The notes beneath the pieces are model-generated. The model did no database searches. It had not been told where the DNA came from and saw nothing but the letters and a program-made list of their open reading frames with translations. Made by a program: the position numbers and the translations under genes. A stretch of DNA of 64,000 nt from Macrosoma leucophasiata (lineage: Eukaryota > Arthropoda > Insecta > Lepidoptera > Hedylidae): NCBI GenBank assembly GCA_036365455.1, contig JAWQUS010000008.1:24721501-24785500 (forward strand), in the 5' to 3' direction. Below, piece by piece: positions 1 to 11,205 of this stretch (position 1 is its first letter; each line of letters starts with the position of its first letter).

Positions 1-246
1 TAACTGGCCTGGATGCTCACTGAAAAATCACGTATGAAATATTAGAATGTAATATGAGTTGGTATGTATACGAGTATTAGAAAAACGAGCGCTGCTTAAA
101 TCGATGTACAGAATCGTTTTTTTTTTAAGAATTTTTGGGAATACTAAAAAGTTAAGCGTTGCTGAACAGTTTAATAAGGACGGTTAATTTGTGCAGAGTC
201 ATTATACTTGAAACTATTTCAAATTATGGCTTCTCTCATCAAAGTC

Positions 247-532
247 TACTGGTGGTAGAGCTCCAGTGACGGAGCTCGCGGGCGAAGGCACCACCGCATT
301 ACCTAATTTACTTGCCGCTAAATGGTAGCGTTCAGCACTATCGTGTTCCGGTCAGGTGGTAATGTATGGCCTTGTAATTTCCGGCACAGAGGCAAAACAC
401 CTTAGGGCTCAGAAGTGGTAACGTATCGGCATTTTGATCTCGGTCTTGATGTGGGTGTCTATAGGCTGCAGTCATCACTTAACATCAATGTGAAGTGCAT
501 GCTTGTTTGCCACTTCAATTACATAAAAAAAA
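247..532 (+). repeat. fam-A interspersed repeat, near full length
   Basis: Starts TACTGGTGGTAGAGCTCCAG, passes through a CpG-rich GGAGCTCGCGGGCG block and ends in CCACTTCAATTACATAAAAAA. The same about 290-bp unit recurs some 20 times in this window in both orientations. One A-rich end and no terminal inverted repeats suggest a 3' tail of a non-LTR element or a SINE. No clear RNA polymerase III box B was seen, so the class stays open. Confidence 0.85.
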
Positions 533-1009
533 GATATTAGCCTGTCAGCTAATCGTAGGATATCACAGACTCTTTGTAGACTTAATATCTGCCGGCGGAC
601 TGTTAATGTGTGGGGCTCGCTCTACAAAGTCGAAACTAGCCCATTGTCTCCTTCTTAAGCTCGATACGCAACATTTTTTGCTGGATACTGTAGGTATATT
701 GAGTTGAAAAATACAAATATTTTATAGTTGTACGGGGCAATGGAAAATCACCGACCGATATAAACATACATTTATTTAGCACTCAGTATTACCAGGGCAA
801 GGCAGATCACGACGCAGTTGTTGAGGTAAACGCCCGACCCTTCTTAAACCCGAGACAGACAATTCGAAAGGATAAAATCAATTCGTTTCTAACATCTAAA
901 ACATACGCACTTTTATATTTACGACAAAAATTGGTATTCGATTAGTAAGTATAGTTCATAATAATAGATGGAAAAATAAGTAGGTAAGGTACCTAGTGTT
1001 CCTATTATT
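533..1009. other. no gene seen; part of a fam-L repeat
   Basis: Bases 600-690 match the inner part of fam-L (GCTCTACAAAGTCGAAACTAG and CTCGATACGCAAC). The rest is A+T-rich with no coding signal. Confidence 0.5.
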
Positions 1010-1264
1010 AATTGAGGGACCAATATCCAATCGCCAAGTATCCAACAAGAAAAGACGACGGACCGAAAAAGATTTCGGATCTGTAGAGCTCTTTCGCACC
1101 TTACCTATTTGACGTTTGTCGACCATTTTAATCAAGTTTTGACCAATACCGGACTACGGATGCTTACCGCAGTGTGCAGCAGAGATGCCGCTCTATAAAG
1201 CCGAAACTATCCGATTGTCACTTTCGTAGGCTCGATGTGCATTATTTCTTGATGAGCACTGTAC
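1010..1264 (-). repeat. fam-L terminal-inverted-repeat element
   Basis: The right end CTCGATGTGCATTATTTCTTG is the reverse complement of the CAAGAAATATTGCACATCGA end seen at 30545 and 54058. The interior GACGTTTGTCGACCATTTTA also matches those copies. It is a non-autonomous DNA element of about 200-250 bp; superfamily not assigned. Confidence 0.65.
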
Positions 1265-1567
1265 CTATGTTTGTTTTGAAGAAATGATAAAAATTCCGGT
1301 CCTAAAACAACTTCCCACGCAATAACCTTTTGTAAAAAAAATATACGTGTTAAGTAAATGTTTATGGTGATGATGTTTTCCACACAAATAAAGTACGACG
1401 TGTATTGGTACCAGGAAAAATAAAAAGTTATTTCGAGAGGATTTTGCAAAAGAATTACAAAAAAGAACAAAACAAAAATACAAATAGAGCTGGATCACGA
1501 CAATACTATAATAAACTCGTAAAAAACACATTTCGTTTAAATGTTTTGATAAAACGTAGGTAGGTAC

Positions 1568-1757
1568 ATCGTATCGTCAAGCGAACAATGGCGGTCAAAC
1601 CATTCCAATACGGCGTAAATAAAAACAATAAGTCTAAGTAGGATGGGCGAGATAAAACTATCGCAACTGCCATCGCCAACCCGCATGCCAAAGCGATGGC
1701 GATCATGGCAAGTCCCCTCTCATGGGGAGGTTCAGTTGTCCAGCAGTAGACGTCCTT
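1568..1757 (+). repeat. fam-K repeat copy
   Basis: Shares GCGAACAATGGCGG, CCGCATGCC.AGCGATGGCGAT and CCAGCAGTAGACGTC with copies at 11131, 39388 and 58775. Probably a short retroelement; several copies end next to GATGATGAT repeats. Confidence 0.6.
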
Positions 1758-2077
1758 AAAAAAAATCCGCATCACAGGAAATATTGTTATTTCCAATAGA
1801 TCTTTACTGATATTTTCAAAACGTATAGAAATCACAAATTACGTTCAGTGGAAAACTATTATATAAGTAAAAGTAAAAAACAGATCTTTGTAGTTAATAA
1901 AAATTGGTTTAAAAAAATCATAGTAAATATGAAATATTTTTTTCTATGTGTGAAGAAAAATAATGTATTAGTCAAAATCAAAGTTGTTCACTTAGCAGAG
2001 TTCAAAGTGCAGTCACTACTCAGAAGAATGCCGGTAGCAAATAAACTCAGTAGGAGCTTAAATCTAATACATATAGT

Positions 2078-2252
2078 CATGTATGGCCCCGTAATAACTA
2101 TCACAGAGACATGACAACTTAAGTCTCAGGCGTGGCAACGCATCTGCAATTTGACCTCTGGTTTTTGTGTAGACGTCTATAGGCTACAGTCATCACTTAA
2201 CATCAATGTGAGCTGCATGCTTCTTTGCCACCTTACTTACCTACATAAAAAG
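2078..2252 (+). repeat. fam-A copy, 5'-truncated, divergent subfamily
   Basis: GTATGGCCCCGTAATAACTA through TTTGCCACCTTACTTACCTACATAAAAA. It shares diagnostic changes (CCCCGTAATAACTATCACAGAGACAT) with copies at 49557, 46029 and 19984, which form a second fam-A subfamily. Confidence 0.8.
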
Positions 2253-2439
2253 GTCATGATTATAGACGTCTATAATATCCCTACGCTCTCGACCTCTGTC
2301 AGTCTGCCATCCGTGGAATAGAAATCTATTTATCTGAACATCTACTACAATCTTATATGAAACCAAACAAAAGGCCAGTCGCGTGAAAAACTAGTTACTA
2401 ACAGCCGTGGCCTTATGCGATTTATCATGGCTGGCGACA

Positions 2440-2510
2440 AAATAAAAAAACCGGCCAAGCGCGAGTCGAACTCGCGTGCACCGGGTTCTGTACAATTGAC
2501 AGTTTTGTAT
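2440..2510 (+). repeat. fam-P repeat tip
   Basis: AAAAAACCGGCCAAGCGCGAGTCGAACTCGCG is a common Lepidoptera-type repeat end; its reverse complement occurs at 14625, 21560 and 58145. The body probably continues rightwards in degraded form. Confidence 0.6.
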
Positions 2511-2619
2511 AAGGTTTAGTATAAGTTTCGCACATAAAGAGGCAAATGATTAATTTGCGACTATTGTCTTTAACAACTTCATAGTTATGTCCATAATAAT
2601 GTTACGATCCTATTATTGC

Positions 2620-2712
2620 CGGCACAATGTACACGATACCTTAGGCCTCAGGAGTGGCAATGCATCTACATAGAAACTTTATGCTTGTCTACCACTTCAT
2701 GACATAAAAAAA
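2620..2712 (+). repeat. fam-A copy with internal deletions
   Basis: Retains GCCGGCACAATG, CCTTAGGCCTCAGGAGTGGC and the A-rich terminus CCACTTCATGACATAAAAAA, but lacks the central TTGACCTTGGTCTT block. Confidence 0.7.
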
Positions 2713-4140
2713 TGTTTTAATTAATTAGCTAACTTTCCAATTTTTTTTTGATAGAGCTTACATTTACTAATTTGATTTATTTTAGCTACACGTATTACGT
2801 GTAACTACCCCTTTTTTACATACACACATGTAAAACAAATTCAATCGGCCCAGTTAACTCTCGAAAAAAATCGGGATTCACAAGCAGACAGGCGCACGAG
2901 TAATAAAAGTTCTGTTTTTGCCTTTTTTATACGGACCCCTAAAACGCTCGTGAGTCAGAGAAACCCGGATATGCGTTATATACTTGTACAATATCAGGAT
3001 GTCGGTTTACGTAAGTGCCGCGACAAGAATTCACTAAGGACAGTCGACAAACGGAATTTCGAATAAAAATCTGCTTTTTTAACTCACTCATGCAAATTTT
3101 TGGCGCTCATTCCTTAGTATGTTAGTGAACCAAGGGTAGCATAGCATAGCAGAGCATAACATATTGCAAGCCATTTTGCATAGGATTGGGATGTTGAAAA
3201 GTTATTTTTTTACTGTTCAAAAAGTATAGGGGCAATACATAAATATTGTCTTTGAAACATGTACTCAAAAACTAATCGTTTTTAAGATATTTTATGACGG
3301 TTCAAAACCTTGGGAGATATGAAACTGACTCAAAACGGCAAATATTATGACGTCACGTGTGGTAAAAATACCTGCGTATTGTTTGTTTTTTAAATGATAA
3401 TCAAGACTTAAAATAAGACACTAATAATCGAGAGTCTGTACATTAAATATTTTTGGAATTTTTGTCTGTCTGCCTGCCTAGTACGTTATAACTTCGTTCG
3501 AAACTACAACGGATTTGAACGCGGTTCACAGGTGGATTGCATATAATTAGCAGCGTTTTGGAAAAAGCAGTTATTGTCAATTGAAAACTAAACAGAGTTG
3601 AGAGAATATGGTTTTAATTAATTTAAACTAGCTTTGCAAGCGACTTTATCCGCGTATTTAATAAAATTATTGTTCAGTATCTATGCGGACTATTCAACAT
3701 CCCCATTGGAGCTACCATCGGTGTAAAATGTAATTTACTAATGTGCGAAACCTATCGTTTGCAAGTCAAATTCTTTGTCCATGTTTAATGTATCGATACA
3801 TATTCATCAGTCTGATCATTAGCTACCCCCTGTTATCTAATATTTTATGTGGTATGCGAAAGATTTGCATGCGCAATAATTTCTGATCGAAAAACCTGTT
3901 AATACAATCACCTGCGACAAAGCAATATTTAATATTTAAAAAACAAATTTACAAATTAATATTAAAATGTATTCAAATTTAAATTTTGTGAAAGAATATA
4001 TCTATTTATTAATTGAGACTGTATACTTAATTTCCTTGTTTTATTTTAGGCGCCCTTTGTAAAGCAGATTGCCATTTTTTTTTTTAAAGAACCAAATTTT
4101 GCATAAATATTCTACTTACTATGTCTATACTGCCAACTTT
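2713..4140. other. A+T-rich stretch without recognisable gene
   Basis: No exon-like reading frame. Bases 3230-3400 resemble the 54535-54660 segment (ACTCAAAACGGC and TATGACGTCACGT), so degraded fam-P-type sequence is likely. Bases 3435-3660 (TTGTCTGTCTGCC then CTAGCTTTGCAAGCGACTTTATCCGCG) look like another eroded dispersed repeat. Confidence 0.5.
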
Positions 4141-4166
4141 TACTGGTGGTAGAGCTCCAGTGACAT
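4141..4166 (+). repeat. fam-A 5' tip only
   Basis: TACTGGTGGTAGAGCTCCAGTGAC is followed by sequence unrelated to fam-A. Either an internal deletion joined the tip to unrelated DNA or this marks a composite element. Confidence 0.6.
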
Positions 4167-4782
4167 ATGTGAGCCGGACCTACGGACCTAATACGTGGAC
4201 ACGCACCTCACCGCACATCAAGCACCCCCACACCCTACCCCCGCGATCTGTCTTCGTTGTTTCAGATCCGACCTGCCCAAGAGGTGCTAACCCATGATCT
4301 TATAATCTACCATGCATTGGGCAAGTGATTCCGTTCCGAGTTTTCGCGTCCATCCGGACCTACAATCCTTAATTGAATTGCAGGAATAATCCTTTTCCCC
4401 CCAAAATCCATTCCTCGACACATTTTGTTTTTCTTTTTTTTTAATATCAAGTGGCATTGATAGTTGTTGATGAAGAGGACGGCACTCCTAACTGTAGTAC
4501 CCAGGAATTTAAAATGTTTGTTACTACACTACTGCATATAAAGACGGAAGAGTTACAGTGTAGAAGCTTTAACATTGGAGCTTAGCTCCCAACTTAAGCA
4601 TTGTGTTATCTGATTAATTAGCGCTAAATGATTTGACACTGCATAACGATGTAAACTATTGTTAACGTATGGCTTCGTGGCTGGCTTGCATCTTATCTCA
4701 TTATTCCAAGTAGATGTCGAAGGTTGTGTATGTTTCTTTCCCACAACAACCATAAAAAAACGAACAAGTTGAAATAAAATAA
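4167..4782. other. unassigned stretch with a TATA-like site
   Basis: Bases 4167-4400 are relatively C-rich without an open frame. A TATAAAG motif sits at 4537-4543 with CAGTG about 20 bases downstream. That spacing is shorter than the usual 28-32, so it is only a weak plus-strand promoter candidate for the ORF that follows. Confidence 0.3.
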
Positions 4783-5040
4783 ATTCAATTAGCGGCAACG
4801 ACACCGAATATTCAAACGATCGAACACCAGTTCGACTCGATTGTTGTGAAACTGGCCGTTTTCGTATACACACATGTAATTATAATAACCGTGACTTGCG
4901 CTTTACTATTAGAAAGTAAGAATAAATCGAAAAAAAAAGTTGTTCGTGGTTTATGGATCAATGGAGTTACGTTTCAAGGTGATAGAAGGCTAGTTGCTCA
5001 ATCCGCAAGTCCTGAACTTTGTAATGAAGCAGTGAACTAG
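4783..5040 (+). CDS. ORF resembling a secreted-peptide precursor, no ATG (possible pseudogene or exon)
   Basis: I do not recognise this protein. The frame is open from 4783 and ends with TAG at 5040, but contains no ATG. At 4846 a GTG sits where a start would be expected: from there the product reads as Lys, then a long hydrophobic run (LAVFVYTHVIIITVTCALLL), then a basic patch (KNKSKKKVVR), then a mixed polar tail with one Cys (LWINGVTFQGDRRL...). That layout resembles signal peptide, dibasic cleavage site and mature peptide. It could be an internal exon, a gene whose ATG decayed to GTG, or chance. A fam-A copy begins about 50 bases after the stop. The secretory reading is inference from composition only. 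Confidence 0.25.
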   Translation: MQLAATTPNIQTIEHQFDSIVVKLAVFVYTHVIIITVTCALLLESKNKSKKKVVRGLWINGVTFQGDRRLVAQSASPELCNEAVN

Positions 5041-5090
5041 CATCTGAAGCTATTCGATATTATAGAGATTACCGTAGCTCGAGAACATCT

Positions 5091-5258
5091 GTACGGCCCT
5101 GTAATTTCAGGCACAGAGGCAATACACCTTAGGCCTCAGGTGTGGTAACGCATCTGCATTTTGACCTTGGTCTTTGTGTGAGTCTATAGGCTGCAGTCAT
5201 CACTTAACATCAATGTGAACTGCATGCTTGTTTGCCACTACCATTACATAAAAAAAAT
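5091..5258 (+). repeat. fam-A copy, 5'-truncated
   Basis: GTACGGCCCTGTAATTTC through CATTACATAAAAAAAA. The truncation falls at the non-A-rich end, as expected for target-primed insertion of a non-LTR product. Confidence 0.85.
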
Positions 5259-5659
5259 ATTACAAAGACCCTGCAACTAATTAGCAAATTCTGTAGCGCT
5301 ACCAGACTTCTGCAAATATTTCACCATAATCTTCTTCACAACATACAGTACTTTGATGATTGTAAATTATAAAATATACTAAGGTATATCTTGTACCTAT
5401 TCAAAAACTATTAGTAAATCTGAGATACATCGCTCATCTAACCCTTCTTTAACACTGACATTCGGTTCTTCTGTAGCGGTTTTAGTAGACTTACTAAACA
5501 GGTTCGGCGATACGGCAATAATATTCTCATGTGAACGTGCGTATAGCTCTTATACCACTAAATGAGATCCTTTATGACACCGAATAGGTATATGGCTGTG
5601 TCATCATTATAATATAGCGACAAATAGACTACTACACAAATAGACTAGACTAACTTAAC

Positions 5660-5963
5660 TGCCTCAGTAGCCTAGTAGTAGCAGGCCACTAATAAGCTGG
5701 GGTCCCGGGTTCGATTCCCGGGTAGGGGGACATAAGAGATACCGGTGTAAATTCCTTAATATCTTATACTTTTAGGATATTTCCATTTTTTGGAAGTTTC
5801 TCAGTACCTCGAAGTTTGGTAATGTGGCCGGAGATGTCAATAGGCTCACCACCTGTTACATGGGCCAAAACGTAACCACCGAATCGTGGGTGTTTGCATG
5901 TATGATTGAATGCATGCATCTACCTACCTGCCCCTTCGGGGATTATAGGCGTGAAGTTACGTA
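5660..5963 (+). repeat. SINE-B, full length, tRNA-derived head
   Basis: The head carries box A-like TAGCCTAGTAGTAG and box B GGTTCGATTCCCG. The body includes CAGTACCTCGAAGTTTGGTA, TGTTACATGGGCCAAAACGT and the 3' segment CCCCTTCGGGGATTATAGGC. Other copies: 22803, 50303, 57428 and 63447. The order head, body, GTGAAGTTACGT tail is the same in the 50303 copy. Confidence 0.85.
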
Positions 5964-6230
5964 GAATAAGTTATGCAATGTATTTAAGATCTATAAAACA
6001 GTGATAGATCATCTATATAGAGTGACACATCGCTCATCTCATCCGGAGTTTATCCAACTTCAAACGTTGTACGAGTAAGTAAAGCAACTCTAGATCTTAG
6101 TGTATTTTTTTCACTAATTCCTAAGTATTAGTTCAATGGTCCACTACGCCTTTATTAAAACGATGATTGTAAATTATATGCGTAATGGAAATGAAAACGC
6201 ACTTCCAGGTACAGTCGTAAGAGACTTCCT

Positions 6231-6470
6231 TCACGCTTGTCGAACGTGATACGGCCAGTGAGCGTAGTCTGCGGTGCAGTATGGCAGTATCTTGACACAA
6301 GGTCTGGTCATATCCGAGGTCACCGGTGAATGTACGGGGGCAAATGTGCCGGCCAATTGTCGGCTATTCTCGTCTCTGTCACTCGTCCTGTGATCGACAT
6401 CGACTATTATGCCTGAGGAGCATTTTAATGTGACAGAATAGTTCTGCTCTGACTCAGTTTCCGTCGTCAT
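6231..6470 (-). CDS. unrecognised 79-codon ORF
   Basis: ATG at 6470 to TGA at 6231. It is less A+T-rich than its surroundings and begins MTTETESEQNYSVTLKCSSG, followed by a charged stretch and a Cys-containing C-terminus (CVKILPYCTADYAHW). The frame upstream of the ATG is open only for a few codons (from ACT at the preceding TAG). It could be an exon, a domesticated or decayed repeat fragment, or chance. No motif or family was recognised. Confidence 0.2.
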   Translation of the reverse strand: MTTETESEQNYSVTLKCSSGIIVDVDHRTSDRDENSRQLAGTFAPVHSPVTSDMTRPCVKILPYCTADYAHWPYHVRQA

Positions 6471-7704
6471 GAGTTTGACTCGCTTAGTCTATCATTGAAA
6501 TTACCGTTTTTTTCCATGATCTTTAAAAAAATGAGAACAATAACAGCATAAAGATAGAGATAATAGCAGATTCACCCTTAAAAATAGCTTCACAAATAGA
6601 AGACTAAAATTATGGGCAATTACATAAATAATGTCACCTTCACTGTTAACCGTAGTCTTCTACATTCAAAACAGAAAACAAACATGAAAATAAAAGAAAT
6701 ATAATTACTGATAAGGATTTGTTTATAATTTTATAATAGCTTACGTCACGACCTCATGACCAAGCGGTTCTAGAGTGGCAATAGGTTTAATAAACGAATT
6801 TACATGATTGTATTGTAAGTATATTTGCAGGCCCGATCGATATTGTATTATAAGTACCTACTGATACTGCCGAAGCTACAAATAATCTTTGGGCATTCCA
6901 AGCCAATATTTCATTATCACTGAACATCATAATAATGAGTTATGGAATAGCAAAGATTGCGGCGCACGCGCTGCGCCAGCGCCGTGTAATCTACGCTCCA
7001 CGTGCACCAGAATAAGACCGGTTATTACAGCCAAGAGCTTATTAACAGCACAAATACATTGTGACAGCATATATTTGGCCACGTCTGTCGAAAGCTTAAC
7101 ATTCCTTCAGGTATTATTCGTTGTCTGCTAAGGCCTCGAGTTTTATGTGAGCCTGGCAGGTTTTAAATATTGAGAATGACTAATAAAGCCCAGCCACAAC
7201 TACTAAATATCTCTCCTATTCCTACAACTTTAGAAGCTTCAGTTGATCGCGCCATTAAATATGGGAGCCATATCTTTATCAGGACCAAGCAGTATCTATC
7301 CTTACGACTTCGTCGTGCTCTGGAGGAAGTACCTGATGTATCAGGCTTGAGGCTTATGTCAGGACGCTCCATGCTGTTGAGTTATAGTAGTTGAGTACAT
7401 TTTTTTATGTTACGAAGGTGGGAACATACAGCATGTACTTAGTATTATTAAGTCTGAAAAAATATAGGCATTTTTATGTCACTTTATAAGATTAAAGTAT
7501 ATGGCATGCTCCGATGATTCGGGCATGTAGAAAGAAAGTGGAAACACGAATGATGTTACAGAGACCCAAGGAAATCAAGACTGACCTAGCTTGATCAAAC
7601 AAATCAATTCCCAAAGTGGGATTAAGAGTCTTCAGAAGCGGTGTGCATTTATGAAAAGAGTGATGAAGCCCGCGAGGTGTGTAAGGACTGGGATACTTTT
7701 TAAA
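6471..7704. other. mostly unassigned; LINE-like remnant at the right end
   Basis: Short ORFs at 6889-7394 show no recognisable family. Bases 7491-7704 read in broken plus frames as KRCAFMKRVMKPARCVRTG-like text, which looks like a badly eroded LINE or dispersed repeat, but I could not place it. Confidence 0.3.
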
Positions 7705-7937
7705 GTAGCTAACGAAGGTGGCAAGCAAGTACGCAGTCCATGTAAATGTTAAGTAATGACTGCAGACTATAGACCTAGACTACACAAAAACCAGATGCAG
7801 TGCCTTACCTGTTGACCTGTTATGTCCCTGTATTAGTAAAAGGGGACATACACTACTATCCAACCGGGAAACGACAGAGCTGAATACTATCATTTGGCAG
7901 GAGATAGATTATGTAATGCGGTGGTGGTTTAGGGACT
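7705..7937 (-). repeat. fam-A copy, strongly diverged
   Basis: AGCTAACGAAGGTGGCAAGC, GTTAAGTAATGACTGCAG and GGTAATGCGG-type motifs keep fam-A order in reverse orientation, with many substitutions and small gaps. Confidence 0.6.
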
Positions 7938-8244
7938 TGGACACATGCTCTGGAGATACATCGCTCATCTAACGCTCTAAAAATGTACATACTTCTTAGA
8001 TGGAATCAAAAAGGTCCTGTTAACATTGCGCGCACGTAATCCAAACAACCAAACAGAGGGGTCATAAATAACCACATAGCGATAGATCGGCTAATCGTAA
8101 CACATTACGGTATAGTAGTTCATTAACCCCGGGAACACATTGTGGTCACGTCTTCATTAACACGAAGGACGTGAGTCGCATGACACGCACACACTGAAGT
8201 ACCTGGTGACACTTCCACTAAATATTTCAATTAACTCCATTCCA

Positions 8245-8522
8245 TTTTTTTTATGTAATGGAAGTGGCAAACAATCTTGCAGTTCACATTGATGTTAAGT
8301 GATGACCGCAGCCTATAGGCACCTACACAAAGACCAAGATCAAAATGCAGATGCGTTACCACTCCTGAGGCCTAAGGTTTTATGCCTCTGTGCCGGAAGT
8401 TACAGGGCCGTACATTACCACCTGACCGGAACACGATAGTGCTGTACACTACCATTTAGCGGCAAGTATATTAATGCGAATATTATATAGGTAATGCGGT
8501 GGTACTTATAGAACTCGCTCTA
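8245..8522 (-). repeat. fam-A copy, near full length
   Basis: T-rich left end, then GTAATGGAAGTGGCAAACAA, GATGTTAAGTGATGACCGCA and GTGCCGGAAGTTACAGGGCC. The right end carries small deletions near GAACTCGCTC. Confidence 0.85.
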
Positions 8523-11130
8523 GGAAATATGAATGAATACATAGAACCCATTCATATTGATCTGCGCGATGTGCTGTGCAAGTTGGTCAGTACAGATCGG
8601 CACCAACGTATTGCATGATCATTGCAATGTTTTAAACTACATAGTACAGTAGTGTTTGTTTTTTTAATATAATCTAAGGAAAATTCAATTTAATATAGGG
8701 ACGTTTTGTCAGGGAAAAATACTTTTGAACTCCTGTGATTTAGGAGAACAGACGACGTCCACCACTCCGTCGGCGGCTTTTATTTTCACCTTCTTTGTAT
8801 ATTTATACAAGAGGACACTCAGCGGCTGCTCACATCCGATCCTACAGATCCCTTTTGCTCCTATCAACAAACACTACTAACGTGTAAACAACTTGATGGA
8901 GTGCAAGGACCAGCAAACCAGGCAATATAGCTCGCATCAAAGCGCAGCACAGCTCAATGTCGATTGGTCACCCTAACTGATAGACAATTAACAAAGCGAT
9001 ACAAATATGGTTACATTTTTTCATCCACAAATTGAGATTCGATAAAACAAAGGCGTTCATTTTGTAACCACAATTACACACGAAGTTCTTCCACTCGCCC
9101 CAAACAATGAAAATGCACAAACCGTCACCTGACAGAACAATTGCTGGGGACAATGGCGCCCATAAAAGACGCATGCAATTACATTCTCTAACTGCTTACA
9201 CGCTTCCAAATTATCCCATTTGCTTCGGATTCACGTTAATTATGTTTAATTTGATTACATTTCACGGCTTGTTATGCTTGAATAGAGCAGAAAGAAAATT
9301 TATTGCTCATTTCATTTTAGGTAGGTACCTACCTGCAGACGAAAACATTTCCAGGCAAAAGTTAGGCAGTAGGAAACTGACAAGATGGCGTTATAATCGA
9401 GCACCACGAAAGCATTTAAGAGACCCACTGAACCTAGGAATTTTCCTCTTTTAGAGACACTTCAGTTTTTCGTAATTATTAAAAACGAATGATATTGATT
9501 ACAAGAGTAAAAGTATTATTGGTAAAAAGTACAATGTGGACAGTTCTGCAGTGAGACATAAAATTTCGTAAATCGTTTACATCACGCAACACTGCAAGGT
9601 TACGCATGAGAAAGTCAATATACACCTTTGAACATTTATTTATCATAAAAAATCGTTCCGATAAACCAATTAACCTTCTAATATTAAAACTAGAATAACA
9701 TTAATTTCAACATATTAATATGCAGCATTTATTATGCAGTCTAGCCATTCGTTTTGTCACCGTTCCTTTTTAGACTAAAACTAGCTAAGCAGTGGCAAAA
9801 TATAGTTAAAACACGTTCGTAAAACATTTAAGATTCTCCTCTTTTTCACAACAATTCCAACATGCCACATCTATATATTATCATATCTATCGTCGCCAGT
9901 AACTGCTTAAAAGCAGACTACCTATCATTGAATAATTTATAAATATTAGATTACTTATCATTAGTAAGAATGGTTATTATTTTACGTATGATAAGTCAAA
10001 GTCAAACTGTTCATTTATCAATTAGAATTTCAAGCATCTCAGAAATTTCTAGCTATGTTAAACTAAGGTGAATAACAATAGATACACAAGAAGGCTTATA
10101 ACTGTAAAAATTGAGAATCAAGAATGTCACTGAGAATAAATATTTATACACTTATGTAAATCAGTAGAATGTTTCATTTCCTATTTTACAAACTGATAAC
10201 AGAAAAGTGATTACAAATAACAAAGTTCTATCGATGAAACAATTTTTTAAATCGGTCCAGTGCTAATTTTAATTTACAAACATACAAAAATACGAGTAAT
10301 AATCTATTACTTCTTTTTCCCCTCAGTGCAAAACTCCTTGAAATGTGAAAATCAGAATGCAAGTAGAACATGTCAACACTTACGTAATGTATGATAATAT
10401 GGGTAACGACCCCAATCTGGGAGGACTATCGGGGAGAGGACTGTTATAATAATGCAATGTTTATCTACGTTGCGTCATATTCCCAGATGCGTTGGAATAC
10501 AATCGATCAAATGTAAGCAACAATCAATGGAACTTCGGCCCAGAATCTGTTAACACCGACCATCAAACGAAATTGCCCAGAATATGATATTACTACCAAT
10601 ACTTCGCAGTTTTCCTAGCGTTCGACCCCTGCCTAGAACATAGATTGACCCGCGAGTCGAGCGACTGCAATAACCATTGCAATTATCACTGACCGATGGC
10701 TAGAACAATTTGCCCCCCTATCGTATTCATCTTACCCTTCCAACACTATAAGCCGAGGTGTGGTGCGGGTCTATAGGGGTATCTCCTAGGCATTTGCCGG
10801 TGAAATAGAGTGTTGCAGCCGCAGCCGTATCGGGACGACCTGAGACGACGACGTGTCTACATGTGTTCTATTATTAAAAAACTGTCCAAGTGAAGCCAAC
10901 TCACTTAACGCGCGGTCCCTCTACTCTACTCCTAAACAATTTTATTGTACATCATAGTCTTCCTCGTGATTGTAGATATCAAAATAATATAAACAAGTAT
11001 TTTTTCTTCATCTGGGAATCATAGAAATTAACACAAAACAAAACAGACAAACGATCATAAAAACTGTTCAGCTTTATTATTTTAGTTTAATAATTTATTT
11101 GATTGATGTTGGATTTGAAGACCGGAGGGT
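8523..11130. other. no supported gene; one 115-codon ORF
   Basis: The plus-strand ORF at 9107-9454 begins MKMHKPSPDRTIAGDNGAHK and has a hydrophobic middle. No family or codon signature is recognised and it is probably chance. Bases 10400-10860 are less A+T-rich than the flanks and include ACACTATAAGCC, a possible regulatory or eroded repeat segment. The rest is A+T-rich. Confidence 0.4.
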
Positions 11131-11205
11131 TCCCTGCGATCATCAATCCGCATACCCGGCGTGGTGATTATGGCATATCCCCCTTATGTGGAGGCTTTGA
11201 TCAAG
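11131..11205 (+). repeat. fam-K fragment
   Basis: AATCCGCATACCCGGCGTGG, ATTATGGCATATCCCCCTTA and GGAGGCTTTGATCAAGCAGT match the 39590 copy. Confidence 0.65.

Noticed and set aside
9107..9454. 115-codon plus-strand ORF as a gene
   Set aside because: No recognisable motif, promoter or splice context; length is possible by chance in 64 kb.
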